This document shows positions 44,075 through 55,061 of a stretch of DNA of 64,000 bases, in pieces. This DNA comes from Trichomonas vaginalis G3 (lineage: Eukaryota > Parabasalia > Trichomonadida > Trichomonadidae), in NCBI RefSeq assembly GCF_026262505.1, contig NC_067208.1:16625962-16689961 (forward strand). Reading direction: 5' to 3'. A program made the position numbers and the translations under genes. The first letter of the stretch is position 1. Each line of letters starts with the position of its first letter. The notes beneath the pieces were generated by a model, which made no database searches, was not told the origin of the DNA, and saw only the letters and a list, made by a program, of their open reading frames with translations.

Positions 44075-47000
44075 ATGAGTGAAGGTATTAATATCAATGA
44101 TTTGAATGCCTTAATTCTTGACCATATAGAAAATGGTACTCAGAACTCCATAGAAAAGTGGAACTTTGAAGCAAATCATTGCGAAGAAGCAGATTCTTTA
44201 ATTCATTTTTCAGATGTGAATCCAAAAGTCTTCGATATGGCAACCTCTTATCTTTACAAAAACATGATGACTAATTTTTCTCAATTTAATCCAGAAGAAA
44301 AACAAAATTACATTCAATCTTTGATTTCTGTGATGCAAGAGAAAAGAGAACTCATTGCAAACCAAACAACAGCTAGTTTTGAACGCTATTTTGCCTTGCT
44401 ATTCGTTTCAATTTGGGGAATGGATGAAAATAATTATCATTTTCTCAGCGAATTCATTAATACAAGCATTAATGACTTAAACTTATTCATTGTATGCATA
44501 AGATTCATTGATTCAATGTCATATATTGCTGTCGAAAAGAAATTATCGAATTTTCAGTTAGTTTGTTACCTTCCGTTCATGTTATTTACATTAAATAGAC
44601 TCAAACAAATAATATCCGAGACAAATCCTAATTATTATCTTTTAATTTTACTTCTTAAATTATTTGTCACTTTAAGTACTTTCGAATATCAAATTGATGG
44701 CTTTAAGGTACATTTTCCCCATGTTTCATACATTTCCAACCATTTTCAAGTCCAAACAATTATAAATGCGGAAAGAACAGATACAGTTGTTTTTGAATGC
44801 GAATGGCCACAGTCTATTACTTCAGAAGATGTTGCTACTCTTATTTTTGAATCAGTTTCAAATTTACAGCCAAATGATTTAAATCAAGGTTTTCTTGCTC
44901 TTAAAGCGCTTGCAACAGCCGGAACATTTAACACCATGACAGATAAAGATTCACTGGATTGCAAACAGATGTTTGTTGACAAATTACTTTTATTTATGAA
45001 AAATTTCGAAATTTCACAAGTTTTTCAACCATCATTTTTCGAGTTAACATCATTATTGTGGTTCACACATCAAAGCATCATTGAGAAATTCCCAAGAATC
45101 AGCAAATACGAGAAGTACAAAGAAGATTTTGTTCAAATTTTCGAAAACATACAGAAATATGTGTTTACCACAGATAATTTCATGGATAACACAGGATCAG
45201 CACAAAATATCATCTGGTTTTGGTCAACAAAAGACAAGAATTACATTCAAATTAAAATTTCAATTTTATTTGCATTTGTTGATTTGATTATGGACGGAAT
45301 CAGCAAAGACATTGAGTTCTTCATCAGTTTCAATGACACAGAGAGCAACTCAATCTTCGAATACGTCCGAAATCTCCATGAAGATGAAATCTGGATAATT
45401 TTTGAAGACCTTAAAAACAGATTATCTGCACTTTTAACGCAATTTTATACTTTAGTTGATTCTCCTGATGATCAAAATCAAATTGAAGTAATTGTTGCTT
45501 GTCTTTCATTTTTAATTAATTTCTCAACATATATGTCGATTAAAATGCCTACGAATTATCCTCCTGAAGCCATGCAGAGCTTAGTTTCTTTGTATAGAAC
45601 AATTATTGATGTATATCAAAATATTTTATCATTGGATCCAATTGAAAATTGTTACATCCAAAAATCATTGATGAATTTTTCATCAACAATCAAATTGCTG
45701 CCGTTCGCTGATAGTTCGACATCTGCATCACAGTTCTTTAATCTATTGGCTCAAGATGAAGGTGCTTATCCCATTAGAAATTCCAATGATTTGGTATGTT
45801 TCATAATGAAACATTTTATTTTAATTTTGTCAGATGAAAAATTTTTACAAAATCCTGAAATTTTGACAGGTGTAAGTCAATGTTTGCATAAGATGTTGAT
45901 GGATCAGAACTATAGGAACAAGGCAAGAGATACAGGTGTTGGTGATTTGTTGTTAACTGCAAGAAAGCATGATCAATTTAAATTTGATCTCGAAAATCAA
46001 AAGGCAAGAAGATTTTTGCATGCTGCGATTGCTGATATATTAACTGATAGCTCTGCACCTCTGAGTTTCGCTTTGGAGTTTTTGATGATGTATAATCATG
46101 CTTTTGAAGCTGTAACAACAGTGAAATCAACAATAGATGAGATTATTATAGCTATTATTGATTTTAGTGGCTACTTTTCTCAAGTTCAAACGACCAAACA
46201 ATTTATGTTGTTTTTCGATTACGTTTTCCCTGAAAGGATCGAACATTTGAACAAATTAATACCTCAATTCACTGATGTGAGACAGATCTTGTGCTTATTG
46301 AAATTTTGGTCGATCATATTTTCCAAGAAACAGCTTATTGTGTTCAGAAAACACAGTCCCAATGGAGTTTTGTTCTTCAAGAGTAGTGCTCGCATGATTA
46401 AATCCATTTTGGAGAATCATTCTGATAATATTCTGAAAACAGATTCACAACAAATCATTTGTAGGTATATAATATTGATGAGTAGAATAATTGAAGGCTT
46501 GTTGGACAATAATTTCGTTCCTTATTCTGTTTTCAAGATATTTAATGACCCTGTTTTAGTCGAATTGATTTCTGACAGCGGAAAAATCATTACTCTGATA
46601 GAATTGGACCTTGCAATGGATGTTGAGAAGGTTGCAAACGCTCTTTTGAGTTTTGTTTTGGCATTATGCAAGAACCACATAAATATTGCAATTGAAAGCA
46701 CTGAAGGACAATGTGGCCCTATTATTTTGAGTTGTATTGGCTCTTATATTTTGCATGCAACAAATATTGTTCCTGCAACTACTGTTTTATCGAATCTTGT
46801 TAATAATATCAATGATATCTCAGTATTAGATAAGGACAGCTTTGATAGATTGTATAGAATTCTTTGGGGCAATTTATATACAAATAATGCTACTGTTGGA
46901 GCCATTTCTAACTGTATTTATGATATATGGCAAGTATATCCAGAGTCACTAGACACATTTTATGAAACTGCTGTTAATTTTGCTTCAAATAGAGATGAAT

Positions 47001-47131
47001 TCACAAGATTTTATCAGGAATTTCGAGAAAGAATAGAAGTCTGCGAAAAAACAACATTTAACAGTGCAGTCAGCACTTTTGTTTCTTCAACAAAAGCATT
47101 AATTACTGCTCCTGAAGAAGCATTCAAATAA
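44075..47131 (+). CDS. Karyopherin-like HEAT-repeat protein
   Basis: 1018 residues in one frame without membrane segments, made almost entirely of helices. The N-terminal part (LNALILDHIENGTQNSIEKW, FDMATSYLYKNMMTNF) resembles the N-terminal importin-beta domain. The rest, with SQCLHKMLMDQNYRNKARDT and FVDKLLLFMKNFEISQVFQP, is a continuous HEAT/ARM solenoid. Length fits an exportin/importin-beta receptor (about 900-1100). Such proteins carry cargo through nuclear pores under Ran control. The exportin subtype cannot be read, and a different HEAT scaffold is possible. The gene looks whole. Confidence 0.55.
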   Translation: MSEGININDLNALILDHIENGTQNSIEKWNFEANHCEEADSLIHFSDVNPKVFDMATSYLYKNMMTNFSQFNPEEKQNYIQSLISVMQEKRELIANQTTASFERYFALLFVSIWGMDENNYHFLSEFINTSINDLNLFIVCIRFIDSMSYIAVEKKLSNFQLVCYLPFMLFTLNRLKQIISETNPNYYLLILLLKLFVTLSTFEYQIDGFKVHFPHVSYISNHFQVQTIINAERTDTVVFECEWPQSITSEDVATLIFESVSNLQPNDLNQGFLALKALATAGTFNTMTDKDSLDCKQMFVDKLLLFMKNFEISQVFQPSFFELTSLLWFTHQSIIEKFPRISKYEKYKEDFVQIFENIQKYVFTTDNFMDNTGSAQNIIWFWSTKDKNYIQIKISILFAFVDLIMDGISKDIEFFISFNDTESNSIFEYVRNLHEDEIWIIFEDLKNRLSALLTQFYTLVDSPDDQNQIEVIVACLSFLINFSTYMSIKMPTNYPPEAMQSLVSLYRTIIDVYQNILSLDPIENCYIQKSLMNFSSTIKLLPFADSSTSASQFFNLLAQDEGAYPIRNSNDLVCFIMKHFILILSDEKFLQNPEILTGVSQCLHKMLMDQNYRNKARDTGVGDLLLTARKHDQFKFDLENQKARRFLHAAIADILTDSSAPLSFALEFLMMYNHAFEAVTTVKSTIDEIIIAIIDFSGYFSQVQTTKQFMLFFDYVFPERIEHLNKLIPQFTDVRQILCLLKFWSIIFSKKQLIVFRKHSPNGVLFFKSSARMIKSILENHSDNILKTDSQQIICRYIILMSRIIEGLLDNNFVPYSVFKIFNDPVLVELISDSGKIITLIELDLAMDVEKVANALLSFVLALCKNHINIAIESTEGQCGPIILSCIGSYILHATNIVPATTVLSNLVNNINDISVLDKDSFDRLYRILWGNLYTNNATVGAISNCIYDIWQVYPESLDTFYETAVNFASNRDEFTRFYQEFRERIEVCEKTTFNSAVSTFVSSTKALITAPEEAFK

Positions 47132-47904
47132 ATTATATAATTATATATTATTGTTCTCTTTATATCAAATTGTTTAAAATTTAATTATTTCTGCATAATA
47201 TTTTTAGTTACCTTTGGTAAACATAAATTAGATGTTACCACTGAGTTATTGAAAATGACCCCAATTTGATTTGATGTCCAGCACAAAGACATGAGCAATA
47301 AAAGAGCAGCACTTTTTGCTTGAGAGAATATTCGATGGAATTCCTGTTCAAAAAATTTCGGATTTATTAACAAATAAAAGTCCAAAGCAAGTCGATACCA
47401 AGCGTGCACAGATATACACTACAATAAGAACCTCATCATATTTGAAGTAGTTTGCAGCTTTCTTCCAGAAGCGCAATAAAAAAGGAACAGCTTATGATGA
47501 TAATGGCATCCCATCTTATTTAGGATCTATAATTGAAAGATTCAAATCCGAAATTTGTTTTATTGAATAAAAAATTGACAAATATGTTTGAATTTGAGTT
47601 GTATTGATCTAATGCCTCATTAGTGTGTCATTATACCTCAAAAGATTCATAATATCTCCATTTAATTACAGATTAATTTTGAAAATTCTAAAAGATTATA
47701 CTTTCATCTATAAAAAGTTCTTTGTCATCGCATCCTTAATTAGTCATTAGCTTTTTAGGCTTCCAAATATCTGGTAAATCGTATAAATATTGTTAGGCAG
47801 TATGTAGGGATGCTATTAATCATATTTTTGTTCCATTTTGCTGTTATAGCCTAGTGAAATGTACCTTTTCTCCTAATAAATTTTTTAACGAGTCAAACTT
47901 TTTA
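47132..47904. other. Intergenic with possible small gene remnants
   Basis: 770 bp. Short unrelated frames occur near 47340-47570, for example one with GIPVQKISDLLTNKSPKQVD and a following piece ending ERFKSEICFIE. They may be scraps of an old gene or transposase but cannot be assigned. The word GTTATAGCCTA just before the ankyrin gene also occurs near 18342 and in part near 8457. Confidence 0.35.
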
Positions 47905-49085
47905 ATGTCCGATCAAGACACTAATACAAATAAATACAGTGAATGGCGAAGTATCTTAAAATATCACATCGACTTATATAATGCATTGTATCAGTTAAAA
48001 ACGGAAAATGAAGAAGAATTAAACTCGATTTACAAAATGATCAAAACAGAATTGATTGATTCAAAGAAATATCTTCCCCAAAATATTGTAAGAGATATTT
48101 TAGATATCATTCTGTATAATAACCGCTATACAAAATCATATTTGAAACTCGCCAAACATATAGTTGATGATTATCATGTCACAGATGTTAGAAATATTCA
48201 ACTTACTCCATAATTCTTGTTTTATAAAGAATATGGTATTAAAATAAACAGATTAGATGATTTCGAAATGTTTGATTCAGAAAATTTCGATATTCATACA
48301 GAAAATACAATTTACAGAGCAATTATGCATAATGACTTAGAAAAATTCATCTTGTTCACAGAAAGAGGCGAATTTGATAAAGATCAAAAACTTGAAAGCC
48401 ATTTATATCCACCGTTTCACCGCCCATTTTCATTACTTGAATTATGCTGTTATCATGGAGCAGCTGATTGTTTCAAGTTATTAAGAACGAAATTCAGCTC
48501 AGAAATAACACTAACATGCCTGCAATTTTCATTTTTAGGAGGAAATCCGGAGATCATGAGTGAATGTTTGAAATATCAAACACCAGATTATAAATGTATG
48601 GAGTATGCAATTGTTTCACACAACATTGATTTTGTTACATTCTTGATGAATGAGTACAATATAGCAATCTATTTAATATTGAATCATTTTTAGTTAATTT
48701 CGATCAAACTAATAATGTTAACGAATGCTTTTTTCATTCAGCATGGTTCAATATCCCATTACTTTGCAAATATTTCCTTTCAATTGGCGCAAATATTAAT
48801 GAAAAATATCAATACGGAGAAACCGTTCTTCACATTGCAGCAAGATATAATTATATAGAAGAAGCCAATTTTTTTATTTCAAATGGTGCAAATATCAATG
48901 AAAAAGATATAACTGGAAACACAGCACTTCATGAAGCAGCAAAATATAACAGTAAAGAAACGGCTGAAGTTCTTATTTCACATGGTGCAAATATCAATGA
49001 AGAAGGTGACGGTGAATCAACTGCTCTTGAGATTGCAGAAATGTATAATAGCAAAGAAACTGAAGAGCTTCTTATTTCATGCTGA
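47905..49085 (+). pseudogene. DUF3447/ankyrin-repeat gene, broken
   Basis: Starts MSDQDTNTNKYSEWRSILKY, the usual N-terminus of the large trichomonad DUF3447-ankyrin family. The family text then continues: IYRAIMHNDLEKFILFTERG, LLELCCYHGAADCFKLLRTK, SFLGGNPEIMSECLKYQ and YAIVSHNIDFVTFLMNEYN. After it come about four ankyrin repeats (INEKYQYGETVLHIAARYN, KDITGNTALHEAAKYN and so on) up to the stop at 49083-49085. An in-frame TAA lies at 48211-48213 and the frame changes near 48660-48680. Two defects suggest a decaying family member. Confidence 0.85.
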
Positions 49086-49344
49086 AGTTTTCTAGATTTT
49101 TTTTTCCTCAATTGAGTAAAATATTAGAGGGCGCATAATCTCAGTATAGGTTTGCGCACTGTAAATATACGTTATTTTTTCTTTTATATGAAGAAATAGT
49201 TTCTCCACAAGTATAACATAGTATATTCCATAGAGTAAAACGCAAATATGTCCTTCATTAAAGGTAGTCCAACAAAAATCTAACATGCAATTTGGCTTGA
49301 AACTCTGGGTGTAAGTATGAGGCACAAATTGAGAAGTATCCATA

Positions 49345-49948
49345 TTCTAAGGAAGGGCATTCATTACTTGAATCATGTTGTTACCATGGAGCAGTTGATT
49401 GTTTCAAGTTCTTAAGAACAAAATTTGAATCACCAATAATTCAAACATGTCTTGAATTATCATTTCTTGGAGGAAATCCGGAGATTATAAGTGAATGTTT
49501 GAAACATCAAAAACCAAATGAAAATTGAATCATATATGCAGTGATTTCACACAACATTGATTTTGTTACATTCTTGATGAATGAGTCCAATTTAGAAATC
49601 AATTTTGATTATTATGGATTTTACAAAAATCTTGAATCCTTTTTAATTTATTTCGATGAAACTAATGATATAAACAAATGTTTTGTTTATTCACCGATGT
49701 TTAATATTCCGTCCCATATCGAATACTTCCTTTCACATGGTGCTTATGTCAACGATAAAAATAAAGATGGCGGACCAGCATTTTATAAAGCAACATTGTT
49801 TAATCGTAAAGAAATTGTAGAAGCTCTTATTTCTCACATTTCGAATGTCAATGAGAAAAAAAATGGAAAAACAGCACTTCATATTGCAAAATTGTTTGAT
49901 TATGAAGAAATAGTTGAACTTCTTATTTCGCATGATGCAAAAGAATAA
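49345..49948 (+). pseudogene. DUF3447/ankyrin-repeat gene fragment
   Basis: Lacks the first ~200 residues of the family. Begins at GHSLLESCCYHGAVDCFKFL, continues SFLGGNPEIISECLKHQKP, has an in-frame TGA at 49526-49528, then SHNIDFVTFLMNESNLEI and about two and a half ankyrin repeats ending HDAKE. It is a second, differently diverged copy directly after the first one, which suggests tandem duplication or recombination between family members. Confidence 0.8.
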
Positions 49949-50351
49949 TGTTCTTACATAATATTCTAGATATGAATTGCAGAAATTTATCCAAATCTCA
50001 AAAACTAAATTTTCAATTTCTGCGAGTTTTATTAATAAGCATTTAAAAGGTATTATGACAAAAAGATCATTTCTTACCAAAAAATACTCATATTTGGGCT
50101 GATAAATACTCTGATAATAATTTGAAAATAATGATCACCTCCAAGATTTTTCAAATACGCAATAAATGTGAAAATTCAATTTTAAATAATCGTTTTTCAC
50201 ATTTTTTTGCACCCTATGTAAAACCCGATTGTATATTAAAGATTTCAGGAGTTTGTTTCCTCCTAAATGTATTATCATTGTGTTTTGGAATCCCACCGAA
50301 GTTGATTTACGCAAATCACGAATTCATTATCTCAAAATCAAATTCATAAAG
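49949..50351. other. Intergenic
   Basis: 400 bp. A 75-codon plus frame near 50122-50349 has no recognisable content and is probably chance. Confidence 0.35.
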
Positions 50352-50359
50352 AAAAAAAA
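50352..50359 (-). terminator. Pol III terminator of the tRNA
   Basis: Eight A on the plus strand, i.e. T8 on the minus strand directly after the discriminator base of the tRNA. Confidence 0.85.
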
Positions 50360-50431
50360 TGTCCCAGGCCAGAATCGAACTGGCCTCTGATCCGTGTCAA
50401 GGATCTATTCTAACCAATATACTACTGGGAC
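50360..50431 (-). tRNA. tRNA with GAC anticodon (Val)
   Basis: Minus strand, intronless, 72 nt with the discriminator A at 50360 and no encoded CCA. The acceptor stem GTCCCAG/CTGGGAC has 7 pairs, the T arm is GCCAG-TTCGATT-CTGGC, and the anticodon arm is GATCC-TTGACAC-GGATC, which places GAC at positions 34-36 after U33. Internal promoter boxes are present: A box region TAGTATATTGGTTAG and B box AGTTCGATTCT. A T8 terminator follows. By the standard code the anticodon reads Val codons GTC/GTT. Eukaryotes usually use AAC for this, so the identity merits checking; the fold itself is sound. Confidence 0.88.
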
Positions 50432-50848
50432 TTGGGCGAAGTTATAATTTATAAATTTTATTAAACTTGTTTTAATTCATTAATTGAAATAGAATGAGAA
50501 TGAATTGACAATTATCATGGTTCAAAACTTTGAGAAATATTACAAAAAGAAAATGCATCAAATTTGATTTAATTTATAACAAAAAGACTAATTTATTAAA
50601 CTGTAGTATTATATCTTAGATTTTAACTCATTTTCAGCTATTTGATTTAATTCTTCTTCCTGGTTCCTTAATTTAGTAATTAAATCAATAATTTTGGAAT
50701 GTTCCATCTGTTTAGGATACTGACGCTTCTTTGCATGATAGAATGCAACACCTTCTTCAAGCATCCATCTGGTCTTGATATTTTAACATTTGATTCTTCA
50801 ACTCCGAAATTTATGGACAATATTTTGATTTTTCCTCAAATAGTTAAT
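50432..50848. other. Intergenic with possible coding remnant
   Basis: On the minus strand about 50590-50790 reads as a helix-rich coding scrap with RWMLEEGVAFYHAKKRQYP and LITKLRNQEEELNQIAENE. Upstream in another frame is NFGVEESNVKIS. The mix of a helix-turn-helix-like word and a coiled end could be a decayed transposase or DNA-binding gene. A similar scrap (ISKADLNRQEELLKKSVESS) lies inside the foldback element at about 51150-51225. Confidence 0.35.
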
Positions 50849-51124
50849 GGGGAGAAGCTTCCTAAACTTTTTAATCCCATAAATATGGTCATTATCTGGA
50901 ATAAAGAGTTAAGCGTCATATGTCACTTTTTGTACTAAGGAAACATCGACTTTATGCGTTATGACTTTTCGATAAGGAAACAAGTGTTCACGTATTATAA
51001 ACTTCCTTATTCCAATAAACCGACCCTAAACATAATTAATTCTAAGCATGATAATGGTCTCTTTTCTATGATAACCAAATCAATTTGGTTATCATAGTAA
51101 AGCACCAAAAACTGGAATAGGAAT
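50849..51124 (+). repeat. Left arm of foldback element
   Basis: Contains the hairpin CTATGATAACCAAAT-CA-complement at 51066-51097. Pairs with 52333-52608. Confidence 0.88.
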
Positions 51125-52332
51125 AACCGCACTTAAACAGGAATAGGCAGTGTGGAAACTAGAGAAGACTCAACTGATTTTTTAAGCAACTCTTCTTGCC
51201 GATTCAAATCTGCTTTGCTAATCATTGTATATTACTATATTCTGATTAGGATACTTTAACGCTTGATGCATGCACATCATTCTTTTAGCTGATTTCTAAA
51301 ATACAATCTTCTATTAACTTTGAAATTTCTTCAAAAGTTATAGTAATTCCATAGTTCATTCGTAAAATGTTATTAAATAACTCTGACTATTCCTTTGCAC
51401 GCAAAATGAGGTAGTATTTTTTGAATTTTTTACTCAAAATAAAACAAAATCTACCCAATTTTATACCACTAAAGCCTATATTGACACACACATATATAAA
51501 TCTCTATTGTTATAAGATAAATTTGAAAAAATAAATTTTTTTCCTAAAATGTAAAATTATACTTGTATTCAAAGAAAGTAGATCGTTTATAAGGAAGGTA
51601 TTATATATTTGGGGAGAAAATCCCTTACAATATACAAAAATATGAAAGAATATTCAATCATCAGGAAAGAGCTTAGTACTAACCATTTGTGAGACGTTCA
51701 TATAATATCTTTTTCCTTTTTGGGGTTTTTAATCGGATTATCCATTTCCCTGCATTGACTTTAATTCATTCTTGATGATCTGAGTATACATGATCATTAT
51801 CGAACGTTTGCCATACTCTTCCACAGTTAATGATTGCTGAAAAATGAATAGTACTGAATAACAGCTGGAATTTCATAAGTATTTTGCGTATTTATACTGA
51901 TTTAAACATGAAATACTCATACAAAATGCAAAGTTTTTAAAAACAATCAATAAAAGATTTTAAATTAGATAAAATATCATATGTCACTTCTTTTTTCATC
52001 TGGATAATAAAATTGATAAATTTTTTTCTAATTAAAGATAAAGATGCATTTATAGTAGTAGAAAATTAATTTCTAGACTAAAGCTTGTTTATTGTCACCG
52101 TTTTAAGTCTAAATTTATAGGAAATGGTTATTTTATTATGCATTAAAAGTTCTTCTATAAAATTAACATTAAAATCATCTTTCGCCTAAGAGTAATAACA
52201 AGGTTATGCAAATTTTATTGAAAATAGTACGAGAATTTTGTTTGAAAATATAATATGGTTAAAAATAGGGAATGGATGTATGAATGTTCCATATTTATTT
52301 TATCCGAGTTGCTTCATGATTCCATATTGCCG

Positions 52333-52608
52333 ATTCCTATTCCAGTTTTTGGTGCTTTACTATGATAACCAAATTGATTTGGTTATCATAGAAAAGAGAC
52401 CATTATCATGCTTAGAATTAATTATGTTTAGGGTCGGTTTATTGGAATAAGGAAGTTTATAATACGTGAACACTTGTTTCCTCATCGAAAAGTCATAACG
52501 CATAAAGTCGATGTTTCCTTAGTACAAAAAGTGACATATGACGCTTAACTCTTTATTCCAGATAATGACCATATTTATGGGATGAAAAAGTTTAGGAAGC
52601 TTCTCCCC
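52333..52608 (-). repeat. Right arm of foldback element
   Basis: Inverted copy of the left arm with its hairpin at 52360-52391. The two differences seen are one base each, near 52585 and 52484. Confidence 0.88.
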
Positions 52609-52756
52609 AATGTATTCATACATAATGCAAAGAAATGCTTTTAGTTAACTACTTTAAGAGAGATCACGTAAATTTTTGAGGTTACATTTCTTTTTCATAT
52701 CACAAGTCGAAATCTATCGTTGAAAATCTCATGAAACGAGAGAAGAAAAAAAATTG

Positions 52757-54853
52757 ATGTCAGATGAGAGATCTAAGCTTTTAGAGTCATTTTATGAGAC
52801 CGTTAAGAAAAAGTACGAACCATGCGTTTATAGCGCTTGGGTATCAAAGATTAACCATAAAGGTGGAAAAGATACAAGATATTTCATTGCGACATATGCA
52901 CAGTTTTACCTATGCAAATCTGCTGTATTTGGTAATTCGGTTAAGATATCTCGTTCATTTCCGTGGGTAAATCTTCAATCAATAAACAGTCCAAAAAAGC
53001 ATCAACTTTCTTTCAAATTTTCAAACGGAAGCATAGTCATCGAAACAAAAGACATTGATTCTCTTTCTATGTCATTAGCAACTTTATTTTACGAGTTATT
53101 TCCACAAGAATTTCGACTTCATTTCGACTTACCATTATGCTCTGAGTTTGTGCCACCAGAAGTATTGCCACAGATGTTCGTAGGCCTCTATATCTCCTCT
53201 TGTCATTCTTTGGGACATTCTATTAACGAACATTTCAACAAGAAGCTATATAAAAGTCTGAAAACTAATCCCAAGCTCATAGATTTTACAGAATTCTCAT
53301 TAGACAAGAAAATGGCGAGCGCATTGTTCTTATCTCTCGAACTTACTCAGAATATCAAAGCCGTAAAGGTTTCAGAGTCGAAACATTACCAATTATTCCC
53401 ATCATTGATTAAACTTGTTAAAGCTAATCGTGATTTGGAAGAAATAACTTTCGTAGATGTAGAAAAAGTCCAAGGCTTCAAACAATTCTTAGAAGCAATT
53501 GTCGGTTCATCGATCATATCATTAAACTTCCACCGATTCGCTTTTACAGAAGAAATGTTCGGATATCTTCTTTATTCGAACCAATCTAACATGATACAGA
53601 ACATTACGTTCAATGAATGTGGTCTTGTTGAAAACAGAATTACGTTGTTCATGAAACTCTTTGACAGATTCGAACAACTCACTTCTTTGTCAATTTCTCA
53701 TGATTTTAATTGTATAACTCCTTCATCTTTGTTTTCCATGAAAGATTTCATTGTTTCTACAGAACTTACGCATCTACAGCTCAGTAACTGTAACATAAAC
53801 TTGTGTGACTTCTTTACTATAATCAGTGGACAATCCACATCATTACAAGACATTGATTTGTCATTGAATGTTTTCACATGGAAAAAAGATGTTGAATTCG
53901 AATTACCTGCCACAATTGAAAAGATTAATTTATCACAAGTCGGTTGGGATGTTGATGCTTTATTGTATTTGTTGACTTCCGTTGATTTCAAGCGATCAGC
54001 ACTTGTTGATTTAAGTAATATGACTGTTTTAGACAACAAATACGAGAGATTGTTTAATTTGTTGGAAGCATCATCTCCTTCTGAATCTCCTCCACAGAGT
54101 ATTGTATGGAGTAATAATAGATTGGATGCGAGATTTGCAATGTTCTTGAGTCGTATACATGGATTGAAATTACTCGATTTGTCATATCCGAAATACGATG
54201 ATGACAAAATGGTTTCTATATTGAATAGTTTAGTTGTTTTGTTCCAAAATACAACGATTTCTAATTTCGTTTTGACTGGATCAAAGAAGAGACCAAATGG
54301 TCCATTGATATGCGAATTGCTGCCTGTTATTCAGTTGAAAGAATATGTTCTAAGTATCGATGTAAGTAGTAACAACATCGGTAACCAAGGAATTGAAGTT
54401 TTATCGAGATTCATTGAGAATTCTCCACAACTGAAAGAAATCAAATTCGATGGACAACAACCAACGCAAACACAGCCTTATATGAACTTGATGAAATCAC
54501 TAAAGAAACATCCAAAGATACTAGATGTTCCTCAACCTGTTTCTGACTTCCAAGCACTGGTTAACTTGTTCCCACAACAGAAGGAATCACTAAAGAGTGC
54601 ATGGAATGATGTCGTCATTCATTTGAACTCAAATAGAGATGACTTGGATGAAACATTAGACAATGTTGCAATAACAAGTTTCGTGGAACCTTCTCCAAAT
54701 ATAAACGATGTAAACTCTACTCCTGTTGAAGAAGAACTTCAAGCAAGTTGGAGTGTTACACTGAATTTGCCAGTTACAATTGGTGACAAAGAATGGGATG
54801 CAATGTGTAAGAAATACGACATTGTAGCAATGACATCAATCAAAGCTGAATAA
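52757..54853 (+). CDS. CARMIL-like leucine-rich repeat protein
   Basis: 698 residues from the ATG at 52757 (the frame extends one codon upstream without ATG). Residues ~1-130 look like the non-canonical PH domain of CARMIL proteins (ARYFIATYAQFYLCKS-type strands, then SFKFSNGSIVIETKDIDSL). Residues ~190-580 form ribonuclease-inhibitor-type LRRs with L..LDLS and N-x-L signatures (LQDIDLSLNVF, LDLSYPKYDDDKM, IDVSSNNIGNQGIEVL). The last ~120 residues are helical and acidic; no capping-protein-binding motif was recognised. CARMIL proteins link actin capping protein, myosin I and membranes. Trichomonads have many members. The gene is intact. Confidence 0.75.
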   Translation: MSDERSKLLESFYETVKKKYEPCVYSAWVSKINHKGGKDTRYFIATYAQFYLCKSAVFGNSVKISRSFPWVNLQSINSPKKHQLSFKFSNGSIVIETKDIDSLSMSLATLFYELFPQEFRLHFDLPLCSEFVPPEVLPQMFVGLYISSCHSLGHSINEHFNKKLYKSLKTNPKLIDFTEFSLDKKMASALFLSLELTQNIKAVKVSESKHYQLFPSLIKLVKANRDLEEITFVDVEKVQGFKQFLEAIVGSSIISLNFHRFAFTEEMFGYLLYSNQSNMIQNITFNECGLVENRITLFMKLFDRFEQLTSLSISHDFNCITPSSLFSMKDFIVSTELTHLQLSNCNINLCDFFTIISGQSTSLQDIDLSLNVFTWKKDVEFELPATIEKINLSQVGWDVDALLYLLTSVDFKRSALVDLSNMTVLDNKYERLFNLLEASSPSESPPQSIVWSNNRLDARFAMFLSRIHGLKLLDLSYPKYDDDKMVSILNSLVVLFQNTTISNFVLTGSKKRPNGPLICELLPVIQLKEYVLSIDVSSNNIGNQGIEVLSRFIENSPQLKEIKFDGQQPTQTQPYMNLMKSLKKHPKILDVPQPVSDFQALVNLFPQQKESLKSAWNDVVIHLNSNRDDLDETLDNVAITSFVEPSPNINDVNSTPVEEELQASWSVTLNLPVTIGDKEWDAMCKKYDIVAMTSIKAE

Positions 54854-54947
54854 TTTATGTCTTTATTTTATTTTGTTTATTTTTATGTAAATAATATAGC
54901 TATATTTTGTAAAACAATTTAACTCCACAATGTTATGTATGATTTAA

Positions 54948-55061
54948 AGGTGAACTTACGCCCCCTATGACACGCGCTTCAATTCAGATGTTTAAGGTTA
55001 ATTTTGAATGGCGCTTCACGCCAGTTGTCAAATATTAGTCAGATGGACGTAAGTGCAGCCT
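54948..55061. mobile_element. MITE, 114 bp, TAA-flanked
   Basis: Starts AGGTGAACTTACG and ends with the imperfect complement CGTAAGTGCAGCCT, flanked by TAA on both sides (54945-54947 and 55062-55064). A 3-bp TWA duplication points to a PIF/Harbinger-type MITE. The inner word GCGCTTCACGCCA has a relative (GTGCTTCACGCCA) near 9624, inside the worn inverted-repeat element. Confidence 0.6.

Larger units (their letters stand above)
50849..52608. mobile_element. Foldback (long inverted-repeat) element, 1.76 kb
   Basis: Two 276-bp arms, 50849-51124 and 52333-52608, are inverted copies with only two mismatches by eye. The outer ends are GGGGAGAAGCTTCC and its complement, flanked on both sides by AAT, possibly a 3-bp target repeat. 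Each arm also carries an inner perfect 15-bp hairpin. The 1.2-kb centre has no ORF above about 70 codons. So it is a non-autonomous element with young arms, or an inverted duplication of a single sequence. Confidence 0.75.

Noticed and set aside
50122-50349. 75-codon plus frame before the tRNA
   Set aside because: No family and AT-typical composition.
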